A stretch of 64,000 bases of DNA, taken from NCBI GenBank assembly GCA_016215115.1, contig JACRLN010000020.1:28766-92765 (forward strand), written 5' to 3'. This stretch comes from Nitrospirota bacterium. Its GTDB lineage: Bacteria > Nitrospirota > Thermodesulfovibrionia > UBA6902. Under the pieces are notes generated by a model, which saw nothing but the letters and a program-made list of their open reading frames with translations, was not told the origin of the DNA and did not search any database. The position numbers and the translations under genes were made by a program. Shown piece after piece: positions 27,297 to 35,455 of the stretch (position 1 is the stretch's first letter; each line of letters opens with the position of its first letter).

Positions 27297-27382
27297 TGTC
27301 ATTCCCGCCCAGTCGGGAATCCTTCCCAAAAAAAGATTCTCGTAGCGAGTCTCCGCGAAGAGTCGCTCCGACCGGAATGACC
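27297..27382. repeat. Class A palindromic element
   Basis: TGTCATTCCCGCCCAGTCGG at the left and CCGGAATGACC at the right, with an internal CTCGTAGCGAG/CTCCGCGAAGAGTCGCTCCG core. It lies between the divergent pheA and cstA starts. Confidence 0.7.
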
Positions 27383-27480
27383 TTTCCGGGTCCATAACAA
27401 TAAAGCAATTTATTGCAATTATTGAATGTTAATTTATCAATTACACTAAGTTTTTTCAAGGGTTGAATGTCTTTTTGTTG

Positions 27481-27486
27481 TATAAT
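27481..27486 (+). promoter_or_regulatory. Probable -10 box of cstA; short-leader or leaderless start
   Basis: A perfect TATAAT ends only 9 bases before the cstA ATG, and no Shine-Dalgarno sequence precedes that ATG. The transcript would start at or a few bases before the initiation codon. No good -35 is present at 16-18 bases. Confidence 0.4.
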
Positions 27487-27495
27487 GAATGAATT

Positions 27496-29184
27496 ATGAT
27501 CAGTCAGGTAGTTATTTTTTCAACGTTGATATTAATAGCAGGCTATCTGTTTTACGGCAGATATCTTTCAAGGCAAATGGACCTGGACGGTTCCCGGCAA
27601 ACTCCTGCGTGTCAGGTAAATGATGGAGTTGACTTTGTACCTGCAAAACCTTCCCTGCTTTTAGGTCAGCATTTTTCAGCAATTGCGGCTGCAGGTCCGA
27701 TAGTGGGACCGATCCTCGCAGGTATATGGTTTGGCTGGATGCCTGCACTATTATGGATACTATTCGGTTCTATATTTATTGGCGGTGTACATGATTTGAC
27801 AAGTTTAACTGCGTCAATAAGACACAAGGCTGCATCAATAGGTGAGATTGTAAAAGTGTATATGTCCCGCACTTCGTATATTCTTTTTCTAATCTTCATA
27901 TGGCTGGCCCTGATTTACGTTATTATTGCATTCACGGATATTACTGCCCAGACTTTCAAAACCGTAACAGGTGATATGGCTTACGGGCCTGGAGTAGCAG
28001 CGTCTTCCATACTTTATCTTCTTCTTGGGGTAATTATGGGAGTTTTTTTGTACAAGTTCAAAATTAAATTGTGGTTTGCTACCTCAATATTTTTGCCGGT
28101 AGTCTTTTTTATTATATGGATAGGGCCGAGCCTTCCTAAGTCGGTAATTTCTTTGCTGTCAGGTATCACGGTAAAGCAGTGGGATTTCATTTTATTGATA
28201 TATTGTTTTGTTGCATCTGTGATACCGGTATGGTTACTGCTTCAGCCGCGCGGTTATCTCGGAGGATGGCTATTATATATGACCATTATTATTGGTTTGA
28301 TTGGCGCCATGTTTGGCGGAATGAATATAGAATACCCGGCCTTTAATCTTGCCGGATTGAAAAGTCTGGATAACGGGAAATTGATCTTCCCCATTTTATT
28401 CATTACCGTTGCATGCGGTGCATGTTCAGGATTTCACGGAATAGTGAGTTCCGGCACCACATCAAAACAGCTCATAAAGGAAACGGATGCACGAATTGTC
28501 GGTTACGGCGGGATGCTTCTTGAAGGGTTGGTTGGCGTGCTTGCATTGGCAACACTTATGATGATACCAAAGGGCTCCCAGAGCCTGACAAGTGATCCGA
28601 ACCTTATTTATGCGCAGGGACTTGCCGGTTACCTGGGGCTTGCAGGTGTGGATTTTCATATTGCTTTTCCGTTTGCACTGCTTGCTTTCTCCACCTTTGT
28701 GTATGACACACTTGATGTTACAACGAGACTTGCAAGATATATATTTCAGGAGCTGACAGGATGGCAGACCAAAACAGGAGGGTTTTTTGCTGCCTTGATT
28801 ACCCTGCTTGTACCGTTTTTATTTCTTATGTTTACAAAAGAGAAAGGATATTTAGTTGCCTGGCCTATTTTTGGAACAAGCAATCAACTGCTTGCAAGCC
28901 TGATACTCCTTTCAATTTCAGTATGGTTAATCAAAAGCGGTAAAAATGCCGTATATGCAATTATCCCGATGATATTCATGATGACCATGACTTTGTGGTC
29001 CCTGGCGCTTTTAATTATGCCTTTCCTGAAGGCGCTATCTGAACCTTTACAGATTTTGGCTCTTAAACCCGATGCCATGATTTCGAGCATTTTTGGAATT
29101 ATCCTGCTTTCACTGAGCTTAATGTTGATCTTCGAGGCGATAAGGATGTTGATATTAAAGCCGGTTGAAATCGGAAAGGTTTAA
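27496..29184 (+). CDS. cstA: Carbon starvation protein CstA-family transporter
   Basis: 562 residues with about sixteen hydrophobic segments. CstA signatures include the N-terminal FYGRYLSRQMDLD and NDGVDFVPAKPSLLLGQHFSAIAAAGPIVGPILA, and later CGACSGFHGIVSSGTTSKQL and DTLDVTTRLARYIFQEL. The family takes up peptides or pyruvate across the inner membrane, and is induced at low carbon in E. coli. This copy is shorter than E. coli CstA (about 700) and matches the short CstA type common in strict anaerobes. It stands alone between palindromic elements. Confidence 0.9.
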   Translation: MISQVVIFSTLILIAGYLFYGRYLSRQMDLDGSRQTPACQVNDGVDFVPAKPSLLLGQHFSAIAAAGPIVGPILAGIWFGWMPALLWILFGSIFIGGVHDLTSLTASIRHKAASIGEIVKVYMSRTSYILFLIFIWLALIYVIIAFTDITAQTFKTVTGDMAYGPGVAASSILYLLLGVIMGVFLYKFKIKLWFATSIFLPVVFFIIWIGPSLPKSVISLLSGITVKQWDFILLIYCFVASVIPVWLLLQPRGYLGGWLLYMTIIIGLIGAMFGGMNIEYPAFNLAGLKSLDNGKLIFPILFITVACGACSGFHGIVSSGTTSKQLIKETDARIVGYGGMLLEGLVGVLALATLMMIPKGSQSLTSDPNLIYAQGLAGYLGLAGVDFHIAFPFALLAFSTFVYDTLDVTTRLARYIFQELTGWQTKTGGFFAALITLLVPFLFLMFTKEKGYLVAWPIFGTSNQLLASLILLSISVWLIKSGKNAVYAIIPMIFMMTMTLWSLALLIMPFLKALSEPLQILALKPDAMISSIFGIILLSLSLMLIFEAIRMLILKPVEIGKV

Positions 29185-29201
29185 ATTATTTAGCTACTAA
29201 G

Positions 29202-29337
29202 GAGTTCATAAGTAAAGACACATAAATTAGCGTCATGCCCGAAGTTCTTAATCGGGCATCCAGTTCTTTTAATTCTCTCTGGATTCCCGCTTACTGACTG
29301 CGGGAATGACGAGCTATGGAGCCTTACTTATGAACTC
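29202..29337. repeat. Class A element with perfect 14-bp terminal inverted repeats
   Basis: Ends GAGTTCATAAGTAA (29202-29215) and TTACTTATGAACTC (29324-29337) pair perfectly. Inside is the two-armed core GTCATGCCCGAAG...CGGGCATCCAG and CTGGATTCCCGC...GCGGGAATGACG. It is joined directly to the next element at 29338. Confidence 0.85.
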
Positions 29338-29477
29338 ATTAATACAAACGAAATTAATAATGTTACATTTGCTGTCATACCCGCGAAGGCGGGTATCCAG
29401 AAGTCCTTAAAAACACTGGATTCCCGTTTTCACGGGAATGACGACACTAATTGTTAATGTCAATTTATTTAATGCGT
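29338..29477. repeat. Class A element, identical to 55129-55268
   Basis: All 140 bases match 55129-55268 in the same orientation, by direct reading; the flanking bases differ on both sides. Ends are weak inverted repeats (ATTAATACAAA against ACGCATTAAATAAA), with a core GTCATACCCGCGAAGGCGGG and GATTCCCGTTTTCACGGGAA. No open frame. Together with 29202-29337 it fills the cstA-glgC gap (29185-29564). Confidence 0.95.
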
Positions 29478-29564
29478 TTGCAATTTTATAAACCTTTTGT
29501 TTATCTTAATCATCTGTATTACAGCACCCGGAAAATAGATTTAAATTAATTAAAATAAAAGAAT

Positions 29565-30785
29565 ATGGCTTATCCAAAAATTCTTGCAATGATCATGGCC
29601 GGTGGAAGGGGAGAAAGGCTTTTCCCCCTGACCTTTGAGCGTTCCAAACCCGCGGTTCCGTTTGGCGGTCGTTATCGCATTATTGATTTTGTCCTCAGCA
29701 ATTTTATCAACTCGCAGATTTTCTCTATCTATCTCCTTGTGCAATACAAATCCCAGTCACTAATTGAGCATGTCAGGGAGAACTGGGGTCTTTCTGCAGT
29801 TATGAGCGACCATTTTGTTACGGTTGTTCCGCCGCAAATGAGGTATGGACCTGACTGGTTTCAGGGAACAGCTAACGCCGTGTTTCAAAATCTTAACCTG
29901 ATACGGCAGCACAAACCCGAGCTCGTAATTGTTTTTGGAGCTGACCATATATACCGTATGGATATACGTAAGATAATAGATTTTCATCTCGAACGGAATG
30001 CCAATGCAACAGTAGCTGCAAGGCCTGTTCCCATCAGTGAAGCCAGTTCATTCGGTATAATTGATGCAGACAGTGAGTGCAGGATAAAAGGGTTTGTCGA
30101 GAAGCCAAAGAACCCGCCTTCTATGCCCAATGATCCAACCAGGGCATATTGTTCAATGGGGAATTATATTTTTAATACAGATATCCTGATCAATGCGCTT
30201 ATACAGGCAGAGCGGAATAAGGAATATGATTTTGGCAAGCAAGTAATACCGAATATGTTGAATGCCGGAAAAAAGTTGTTCGCGTATGATTTTGAAAAAA
30301 ACATAATTCCCGGCACCAGGCCTTATGAAGAATTGGGCTACTGGAGGGACGTCGGCACAATAAAAGCATTTTGGGATGCACATCAGGATATGCTTGGAGA
30401 AAAGCCGTTGTTTGAGATCAAAAATGAGCTGTGGCCTATCCGTCCGTCAAGAAATGAGCTGCCTGCGATGAAGATATTGGGCGGAGAAATAACCAACAGC
30501 ATAATTGCAGAGGGAACAGTCATAAACAAATCAAAAATAATAAATTCTGTTATCCGCCGGGGCGTTGTTATCGAAGAGGATGTTGAAGTCAGGGACTCGA
30601 TAATCATGGATTATGTTGTTCTGAAAAAAGGGTGCACTTTAAACAAAGTAATTGTTGACGCCTACAACGTCATTGAAGAAAATGTCCATATAGGATACGA
30701 CGTCAAAAAACCTTACTGGCGTGCCCATTTAGATCCTTCCGGGATAACGGTAATTGCGACTGAGAAGCAGACCGCAAGGCTTTAA
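29565..30785 (+). CDS. glgC: Glucose-1-phosphate adenylyltransferase
   Basis: Makes ADP-glucose, the first committed step of glycogen synthesis. 406 residues: an N-terminal nucleotidyltransferase with IMAGGRGERLFPLTFERSKPA and RYRIIDFVLSN, VFGADHIYRMD, the catalytic Asp region, and GYWRDVGTIKAFW. It ends in a C-terminal left-handed beta helix with hexapeptide-like repeats (SVIRRGVVIEEDVEVRDSII), the region involved in allostery. No other glycogen gene is nearby. No ribosome site precedes the ATG. Confidence 0.95.
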   Translation: MAYPKILAMIMAGGRGERLFPLTFERSKPAVPFGGRYRIIDFVLSNFINSQIFSIYLLVQYKSQSLIEHVRENWGLSAVMSDHFVTVVPPQMRYGPDWFQGTANAVFQNLNLIRQHKPELVIVFGADHIYRMDIRKIIDFHLERNANATVAARPVPISEASSFGIIDADSECRIKGFVEKPKNPPSMPNDPTRAYCSMGNYIFNTDILINALIQAERNKEYDFGKQVIPNMLNAGKKLFAYDFEKNIIPGTRPYEELGYWRDVGTIKAFWDAHQDMLGEKPLFEIKNELWPIRPSRNELPAMKILGGEITNSIIAEGTVINKSKIINSVIRRGVVIEEDVEVRDSIIMDYVVLKKGCTLNKVIVDAYNVIEENVHIGYDVKKPYWRAHLDPSGITVIATEKQTARL

Positions 30786-30810
30786 TCGAAAGAACTCACC
30801 GAAGCCCTGT

Positions 30811-32013
30811 TCATTTCTCAAAAACAACTTTTTGTGCGGATTCTCCTATAGTAAATATCTCGTCACGGGAATATAAGTATTTTACATTCACTTCAACATC
30901 CACAGATTTTGTATCAGTTTTAAGGGGAATGATAAAGGTGCTTGTATCAGGCTCATCCGTTTTAATTCCTAAATCAAAATGTTCTGTAGCTGTTACATCC
31001 CACTCAGCCATTGCTACCTGCTTGCCGCCCTTAAAATAGAGGTCGCCTACTGTGAACTCTTTTTGTCTCGAAAATAGTTCTTTACTGTCCTGATTTTTTA
31101 CGGTCAAATTCATGACTATTTTGGGAGAAAATATACAACCATGAGGAATTACATGTCCTGCATTGTTCTTAAGTTCGATTTTTATGACCACTGCGGACGT
31201 TTTTTTGTTTTCATAGATATTTATATAGTTCGTCGGCCTTGCGTTTACAGAGAGGCTTATTGATGATTTCAGAAAGTCGGGATTATTGGGCCCAAAGAAC
31301 TTATGGATTGCTTTTGCTCCCTTCATGTGGCAGTCCTGACAGGTCTCCTTGTGCCCTTTATTGATAAAATCTTCTATGTACGTGGTGTAAAGAGTGGGAC
31401 ACTCCTTCCATGGGACATCAGGCGGACAGTGATGACATTCAGCGCAGAATTCAGAGGTGTCTATGAGATCAGATTTCTTTGTCTGAAAACCAATGCTTTC
31501 ATGAGGGTTATCTTTTATGCTCTCCGGGCCGTAGATAACCTTTTCTTCCGGTTTGACATTAAACCCCGTTGCCTTTAAATTATGACAGCCGAGACAGTTA
31601 AGATTAAGTTTCGAAAGTTCCTTTTTCGCGGCCTCCCTCTTAATCTCATCTTTGTCTTCAACGGCTGTTAATATAAGATCGCCAATATGTATAACAAGTT
31701 CCGGCGCTGCATCTTTTATTTGCGGGACATGACAGTTCAAACATATTGTCAGATCTTCCCTTTTTAATGACTTTTCCTCGTCAATTGCCAATCTTATAAA
31801 GGTTCTCATTCCCATCAGCACGCGGGGATCAACAACAGAGTTGCCCATGGTTGAAGTTTTCCAGTCTTCGTACTTGTCCGCGTGGCATTCCACACACGGT
31901 TTGATATTGTACATTTCCACCAGCTCGTCAATTGTTGCAGCTTTTTTTGCGGATGCCGGATATGGGAGAATAGCTATAGATAAAAGCAGGATACAGATAA
32001 AAGTCAGGCGCAT
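30811..32013 (-). CDS. Exported five-heme cytochrome c
   Basis: 400 residues from the ATG at 32013, which has GGGAGG at correct spacing and opens a signal peptide (MRLTFICILLLSIAILPYPASA). The frame is open further to 32061, but that extension runs into a palindromic element and is unlikely. Five CXXCH heme sites follow: CVECH, CLNCH, CLGCH, CAECH and CQDCH, all in the first 250 residues. The spacing resembles cytochrome c554/NapC-like periplasmic electron carriers. The last 150 residues have no heme motif and look beta-rich. It probably carries electrons in the periplasm; its partner is not evident from the neighbours glgC and murJ. Confidence 0.85.
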   Translation of the reverse strand: MRLTFICILLLSIAILPYPASAKKAATIDELVEMYNIKPCVECHADKYEDWKTSTMGNSVVDPRVLMGMRTFIRLAIDEEKSLKREDLTICLNCHVPQIKDAAPELVIHIGDLILTAVEDKDEIKREAAKKELSKLNLNCLGCHNLKATGFNVKPEEKVIYGPESIKDNPHESIGFQTKKSDLIDTSEFCAECHHCPPDVPWKECPTLYTTYIEDFINKGHKETCQDCHMKGAKAIHKFFGPNNPDFLKSSISLSVNARPTNYINIYENKKTSAVVIKIELKNNAGHVIPHGCIFSPKIVMNLTVKNQDSKELFSRQKEFTVGDLYFKGGKQVAMAEWDVTATEHFDLGIKTDEPDTSTFIIPLKTDTKSVDVEVNVKYLYSRDEIFTIGESAQKVVFEK

Positions 32014-32032
32014 AATTGCCTCCCTGTTTAGT

Positions 32033-32187
32033 ATCAGTTTATAAACTTTGTTGTCTGTCATTCCCGCAGTCTTTTGAGCGGGAATCCACCCTTCGACAGG
32101 CTCAGGGTGACATTTGTCATGGTGAGCTTGCCGAACTATGGATTCCCGTTTTCACGGGAATGACGAATCTGTAAGTTATAAACAGAT
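32033..32187. repeat. Composite class A element with a nested second repeat
   Basis: Ends ATCAGTTTATAAACT and AGTTATAAACAGAT are imperfect inverted repeats. Inside, the TCATTCCCGC and CGGGAATGACG arms are split by a different palindrome at about 32088-32137 (CACCCTTCGACAGGCTCAGG / GGTGAGCTTGCCGAAC). It is upstream of the cytochrome gene. Confidence 0.75.
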
Positions 32188-32213
32188 TCTATTTATTATT
32201 ATACTCGCTAACT

Positions 32214-32358
32214 AGTGTTTGTCCATAAATTGCTATTTTTTATTTTTGTCATGCCCGAAGTTTTTAATCGGGCATCCAGAACTTACTGAAAAGACTGGAT
32301 TCCCGCTCAACAGACTGCGGGAATGACGCTTCAGTATTTGACTTTATGGACAGACTCT
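32214..32358. repeat. Class A element, forward copy beside murJ
   Basis: Ends AGTGTTTGTCCATAAA and TTTATGGACAGACTCT. The core is GTCATGCCCGAAG...CGGGCATCCAG, CTGGATTCCCGC...GCGGGAATGACG. It ends 2 bases before the murJ stop codon. It is the near-identical inverse of the element at 33992-34137. Confidence 0.85.
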
Positions 32359-32360
32359 AA

Positions 32361-33917
32361 CTATCTCTTCTTTCGCATATTTATCAGATACTTCAACTCT
32401 TCGCTTCCAAGCAGATGCATAATAAAAATATATACAGCAATATAAAGTGCGATTACACCAGTCAGAATTTCTGCCTTTTCAATTGTTTTGCCGCCATGTG
32501 TCCACATGTCTCCTCTGATTATGAACCAGCTTATTAATCCCGTAACAGCGGAAGCAAGAGATATCTTAATAAAAGACACGGTTATATTCTTTCCATCAAC
32601 ATTGCCAAGTTTTTTCCTCAGCATAAAAAAGAGGATGCTGAAGTTTACTGACGAGGCAACGGCATTGGCGAGTGCAAGTCCGCTGTGCTTCAGCGGGTTC
32701 ATCAAAAACAGGCTCAGTATAATGTTTGTTGTCATTGCAATAACGGCGATCTTCACCGGTGTCTTTGTATCCTGCATGGAATAAAAACTTGCCGTAACAA
32801 CTCTCACACCGACAATGGCCCAAATCCCCAGAGAATAAAAGAGCAGAGCCTGTGATGTACCGATTGTTGCGGCATAGTCCCATTTGCCTCTCTGAAAAAG
32901 TATATTCACAACCGGCTCTCTCAGAAAAATCAACCCCGCCATCGAAGGAACTGTTATAAAGAACAGCAGCCTTAATGCAAATGAAAAATCATCCCTTAAT
33001 TTGTCAAGCTCTCCTCTCGCTGCATGCTCCGAAAGCGTTGGAAGGACAGCCATGCCCATTGCAACGCCGAATATACCGATTGGGAACTGTATCAACCGCA
33101 TGGAATAAAAAAGATATGTAATGCTTCCGGGTGGAAGATATGAAGCAAGTATGTTGCTGACAACGATATTAATCTGGCTCACTGATAAAGCAAGCGTTGC
33201 CGGGATAAGTAAAATTGATATTCTTTTAAGACCCGGGTGACTGAATTTTGTGTCAAAGCCGAGTTTGTATTTATTTTTAAAGAATGCCGGGAGTTGAAAG
33301 GCAAACTGAACAAAACCGCCGATCATGACTCCTATTGCGGCCGCCATTATAGGCTGTCTGGCCCTTGATTCAAAAAAGACTATACTCAGGATTAAGGTAA
33401 TATTCAGCATAGCAGGGGCCAGTGCAGGGATAAAGAAAACCTTTTTTGTATTCAGCGCTCCCATTATCAATGCGGCGAGACTTATGAATAAAAGGAATGG
33501 GAACATAATCCTTGTCAAAAGCACTGTCAAAGAAAATTTTTCCGGCGAACTCAAAAAGCCAGGCGCAATAACTGTTACAATGGCTGGAGAAAAGACAATG
33601 CCTATAAGGCATATGATTGACACAAAAATACTGATAAATGTAAAAGCTATTCTTACAAGACGGTTAGCTTCTTCCTCGCCGTGCTTTTCACGGTATTCGG
33701 TTAATACCGGAATAAATGCAGAGGACATTGATCCTTCAGCAAAAAGTTCTCTTAGCAGGTTCGGGATTCTGAATGCCGCAAAAAACGTATCGGAAAGCCC
33801 TGTGGCGCCGAAATACAACGCAAATATCATGTCCCTCACAAACCCGAGTATCCGGCTGATAAATGTGGCTATGGACATCTTCCCTGCGGCTTTAGCGACT
33901 CTTTTCTTTTCATCCAT
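32361..33917 (-). CDS. murJ: Lipid II flippase MurJ
   Basis: 518 residues with about fourteen membrane segments, MOP/MviN family. N-terminal signature KMSIATFISRILGFVRDMIFALYFG, then DTFFAAFRIPNLLRELFAEGSMSSAFIPVLTEY. The latter contains the Arg and acidic residues that line the central cavity and are needed for lipid II transport across the inner membrane in peptidoglycan synthesis. Length is normal. It is flanked by two class A elements in inverted orientation (32214-32358 and 33992-34137). Confidence 0.95.
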   Translation of the reverse strand: MDEKKRVAKAAGKMSIATFISRILGFVRDMIFALYFGATGLSDTFFAAFRIPNLLRELFAEGSMSSAFIPVLTEYREKHGEEEANRLVRIAFTFISIFVSIICLIGIVFSPAIVTVIAPGFLSSPEKFSLTVLLTRIMFPFLLFISLAALIMGALNTKKVFFIPALAPAMLNITLILSIVFFESRARQPIMAAAIGVMIGGFVQFAFQLPAFFKNKYKLGFDTKFSHPGLKRISILLIPATLALSVSQINIVVSNILASYLPPGSITYLFYSMRLIQFPIGIFGVAMGMAVLPTLSEHAARGELDKLRDDFSFALRLLFFITVPSMAGLIFLREPVVNILFQRGKWDYAATIGTSQALLFYSLGIWAIVGVRVVTASFYSMQDTKTPVKIAVIAMTTNIILSLFLMNPLKHSGLALANAVASSVNFSILFFMLRKKLGNVDGKNITVSFIKISLASAVTGLISWFIIRGDMWTHGGKTIEKAEILTGVIALYIAVYIFIMHLLGSEELKYLINMRKKR

Positions 33918-33991
33918 GAGTTTAATAATGAATAATTAATGAAATAAGGTCAATTCTTCTATTGTTCATGGTTAATTACACAATACTAATT

Positions 33992-34137
33992 AGAGTCTGT
34001 TTATAAACTCAAACATTGGACCGTCATTCCCGCAGTCTGTTGAGCGGGAATCCAGTCTTTTCAGTAAGTTCTGGATGCCCGATTAAAGACTTCGGGCATG
34101 ACAAAAATAAAAAATAGCAATTTATGGGACAGACTCT
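33992..34137. repeat. Class A element, inverted copy beside murJ
   Basis: Its reverse complement matches 32214-32358 along the whole length with only scattered differences, including the AT-rich arm (AAATTGCTATTTTTTATTTT). Ends AGAGTCTGTTTATAAA and TTATGGGACAGACTCT. It occupies most of the murJ-rpsT gap (33918-34239). The rest is AT-rich with no gene. Confidence 0.85.
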
Positions 34138-34239
34138 ATTTAGTTTCCACAGTTGACTTTAACATGCTGTTAATGTTAAAAAATATAACATTTTTACAGA
34201 AATAAATTTTAATTTTCAAAATATAAGGAGGGCAATCAA

Positions 34240-34536
34240 TTGCCGGCAAAAGCAGCACCCAAAAAAAGCAAATCGGTTCTTAAAAGGGCGCGACAGACAA
34301 AAGAATTAACTCTGAAGAACAGAGCAGCAAAGAATACCCTGAAGACACTTTCAAAAAATGTTGAGAAAGAGGTCTCAGGCAAAAATGCTGAAGCCGCACA
34401 GGCTGCTTTGAAAAAAGTAATTTCAGAAATTGATAAAGCGGCACGGAAGAACTTAATACACAGAAACACTGCCTCAAGGAATATTTCACGTCTCACAAGG
34501 CTTGTCAATTCAATACTTCCTTCTGCAGCAGCTTAA
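34240..34536 (+). CDS. rpsT: 30S ribosomal protein S20
   Basis: 98 residues, very basic and Ala/Lys-rich, the three-helix S20 fold that binds 16S rRNA: PAKAAPKKSKSVLKRARQTK, LKNRAAKNTLKT and KNLIHRNTASRNISRLTRLV (the conserved HxNxAxRxxSRL signature). Translation starts at TTG (34240) after AAGGAGG; a rare start at rpsT is known from other bacteria. The last 32 bases overlap the 3' end of holA on the other strand. Confidence 0.95.
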   Translation: MPAKAAPKKSKSVLKRARQTKELTLKNRAAKNTLKTLSKNVEKEVSGKNAEAAQAALKKVISEIDKAARKNLIHRNTASRNISRLTRLVNSILPSAAA

Positions 34537-35455
34537 TAAGCAAAACATCAAGCACAAGCTCAGGTCTTCCTGAAGATTTTACACCTAAATCCGCTTCATG
34601 CAGGCTTTGAAAAATACGGGAAAAATCTTCTTCACTAAAGGAAGGCACATATTTTATAAGCGCTCTGTATGTCTTTTCCCGCATCTTTGCCGGTCGTTTG
34701 CCTTTGTTTACCCACAGAGAATAAAATTGTTTATAATGCCAGTTTAAGGTCCCGATAATAGCAGGGGAGTCACTTCTGCCGGAAAACAGAGTCTTCAAAA
34801 TTCTGAAGGCCCTTGTACTCTGACCTGCTACCAGGGAATCTACAAGATCGAAAGTTGTATATTCCCGCGTCATGCTGATTGTTTCAATGATGTCCTTGCC
34901 TGTTATTAATTTATTTCCCGTGAAAGACAGTTTTTCTATCTCTGTCATCAAAAGTCCTATATCATTTCCGATATAATCTATAAGATAATCAGCAGCTTCA
35001 TCGGTTAATCTGATTCCTTTCTTCGCTACGGCCTGTTTAACCCATGCCGGAATTTCGTTTTCCTTTATATCTATCTGGAAAATTTTCCAGGCAACTTCCA
35101 AAGATTTTTGCGGGGCCTTTTGAGAAAGAATTGCCATGCATGCTGTTTCAGCAGGCTCTTTAAAATAAGGGGTTAAAGCCTTAATACTTGAGGCAGTGAA
35201 CAGATGAAAATCCTTAATAACTACTAAACGCCTCGGCGCCATAAAGGGAAGGGTTGATGCGGCGTTTAAAATTTCCTGTGGAGTTGAGGATGAATAAAAG
35301 ACATCATAATTAAAGTCCATCGGACTGGAAGCAATAATAATATCAATAAATTTTGAGAGGGCCTCCTCTAAGAAAAAGTTTTCCTCGCTCCAGATATAAT
35401 AGAGAAACTCGGGTAGACCCTTTTCAACCTCTTTCAGAAGCGCTTTATTTAGCAT
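34505..35455 (-). CDS. holA: DNA polymerase III subunit delta
   Basis: 316 residues; the delta subunit of the clamp loader, which opens the beta clamp. It has an N-terminal AAA-like domain without Walker ATPase residues (FLYYIWSEENFFLEEALSKF, APRRLVVIKDFHLF), a central domain with IGNDIGLLMTEIEKLSFTG and a C-terminal collar domain (LNWHYKQFYSLWVNKGKRPAKM). Divergent sequence but the order and context fit: leuS-lptE-holA is conserved. Its start overlaps the lptE end by 11 bases. Its 3' end overlaps rpsT convergently. Confidence 0.88.
   Translation of the reverse strand: MLNKALLKEVEKGLPEFLYYIWSEENFFLEEALSKFIDIIIASSPMDFNYDVFYSSSTPQEILNAASTLPFMAPRRLVVIKDFHLFTASSIKALTPYFKEPAETACMAILSQKAPQKSLEVAWKIFQIDIKENEIPAWVKQAVAKKGIRLTDEAADYLIDYIGNDIGLLMTEIEKLSFTGNKLITGKDIIETISMTREYTTFDLVDSLVAGQSTRAFRILKTLFSGRSDSPAIIGTLNWHYKQFYSLWVNKGKRPAKMREKTYRALIKYVPSFSEEDFSRIFQSLHEADLGVKSSGRPELVLDVLLIKLLQKEVLN

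Noticed and set aside
32014..32061. Longer cytochrome start at 32061
   Set aside because: The extension lies in a palindromic element; ATG 32013 has a proper ribosome site and opens a standard signal peptide.
33325..33939. 204-residue frame antisense to murJ
   Set aside because: Mirrors the hydrophobic murJ codons; murJ is unambiguous on the other strand.
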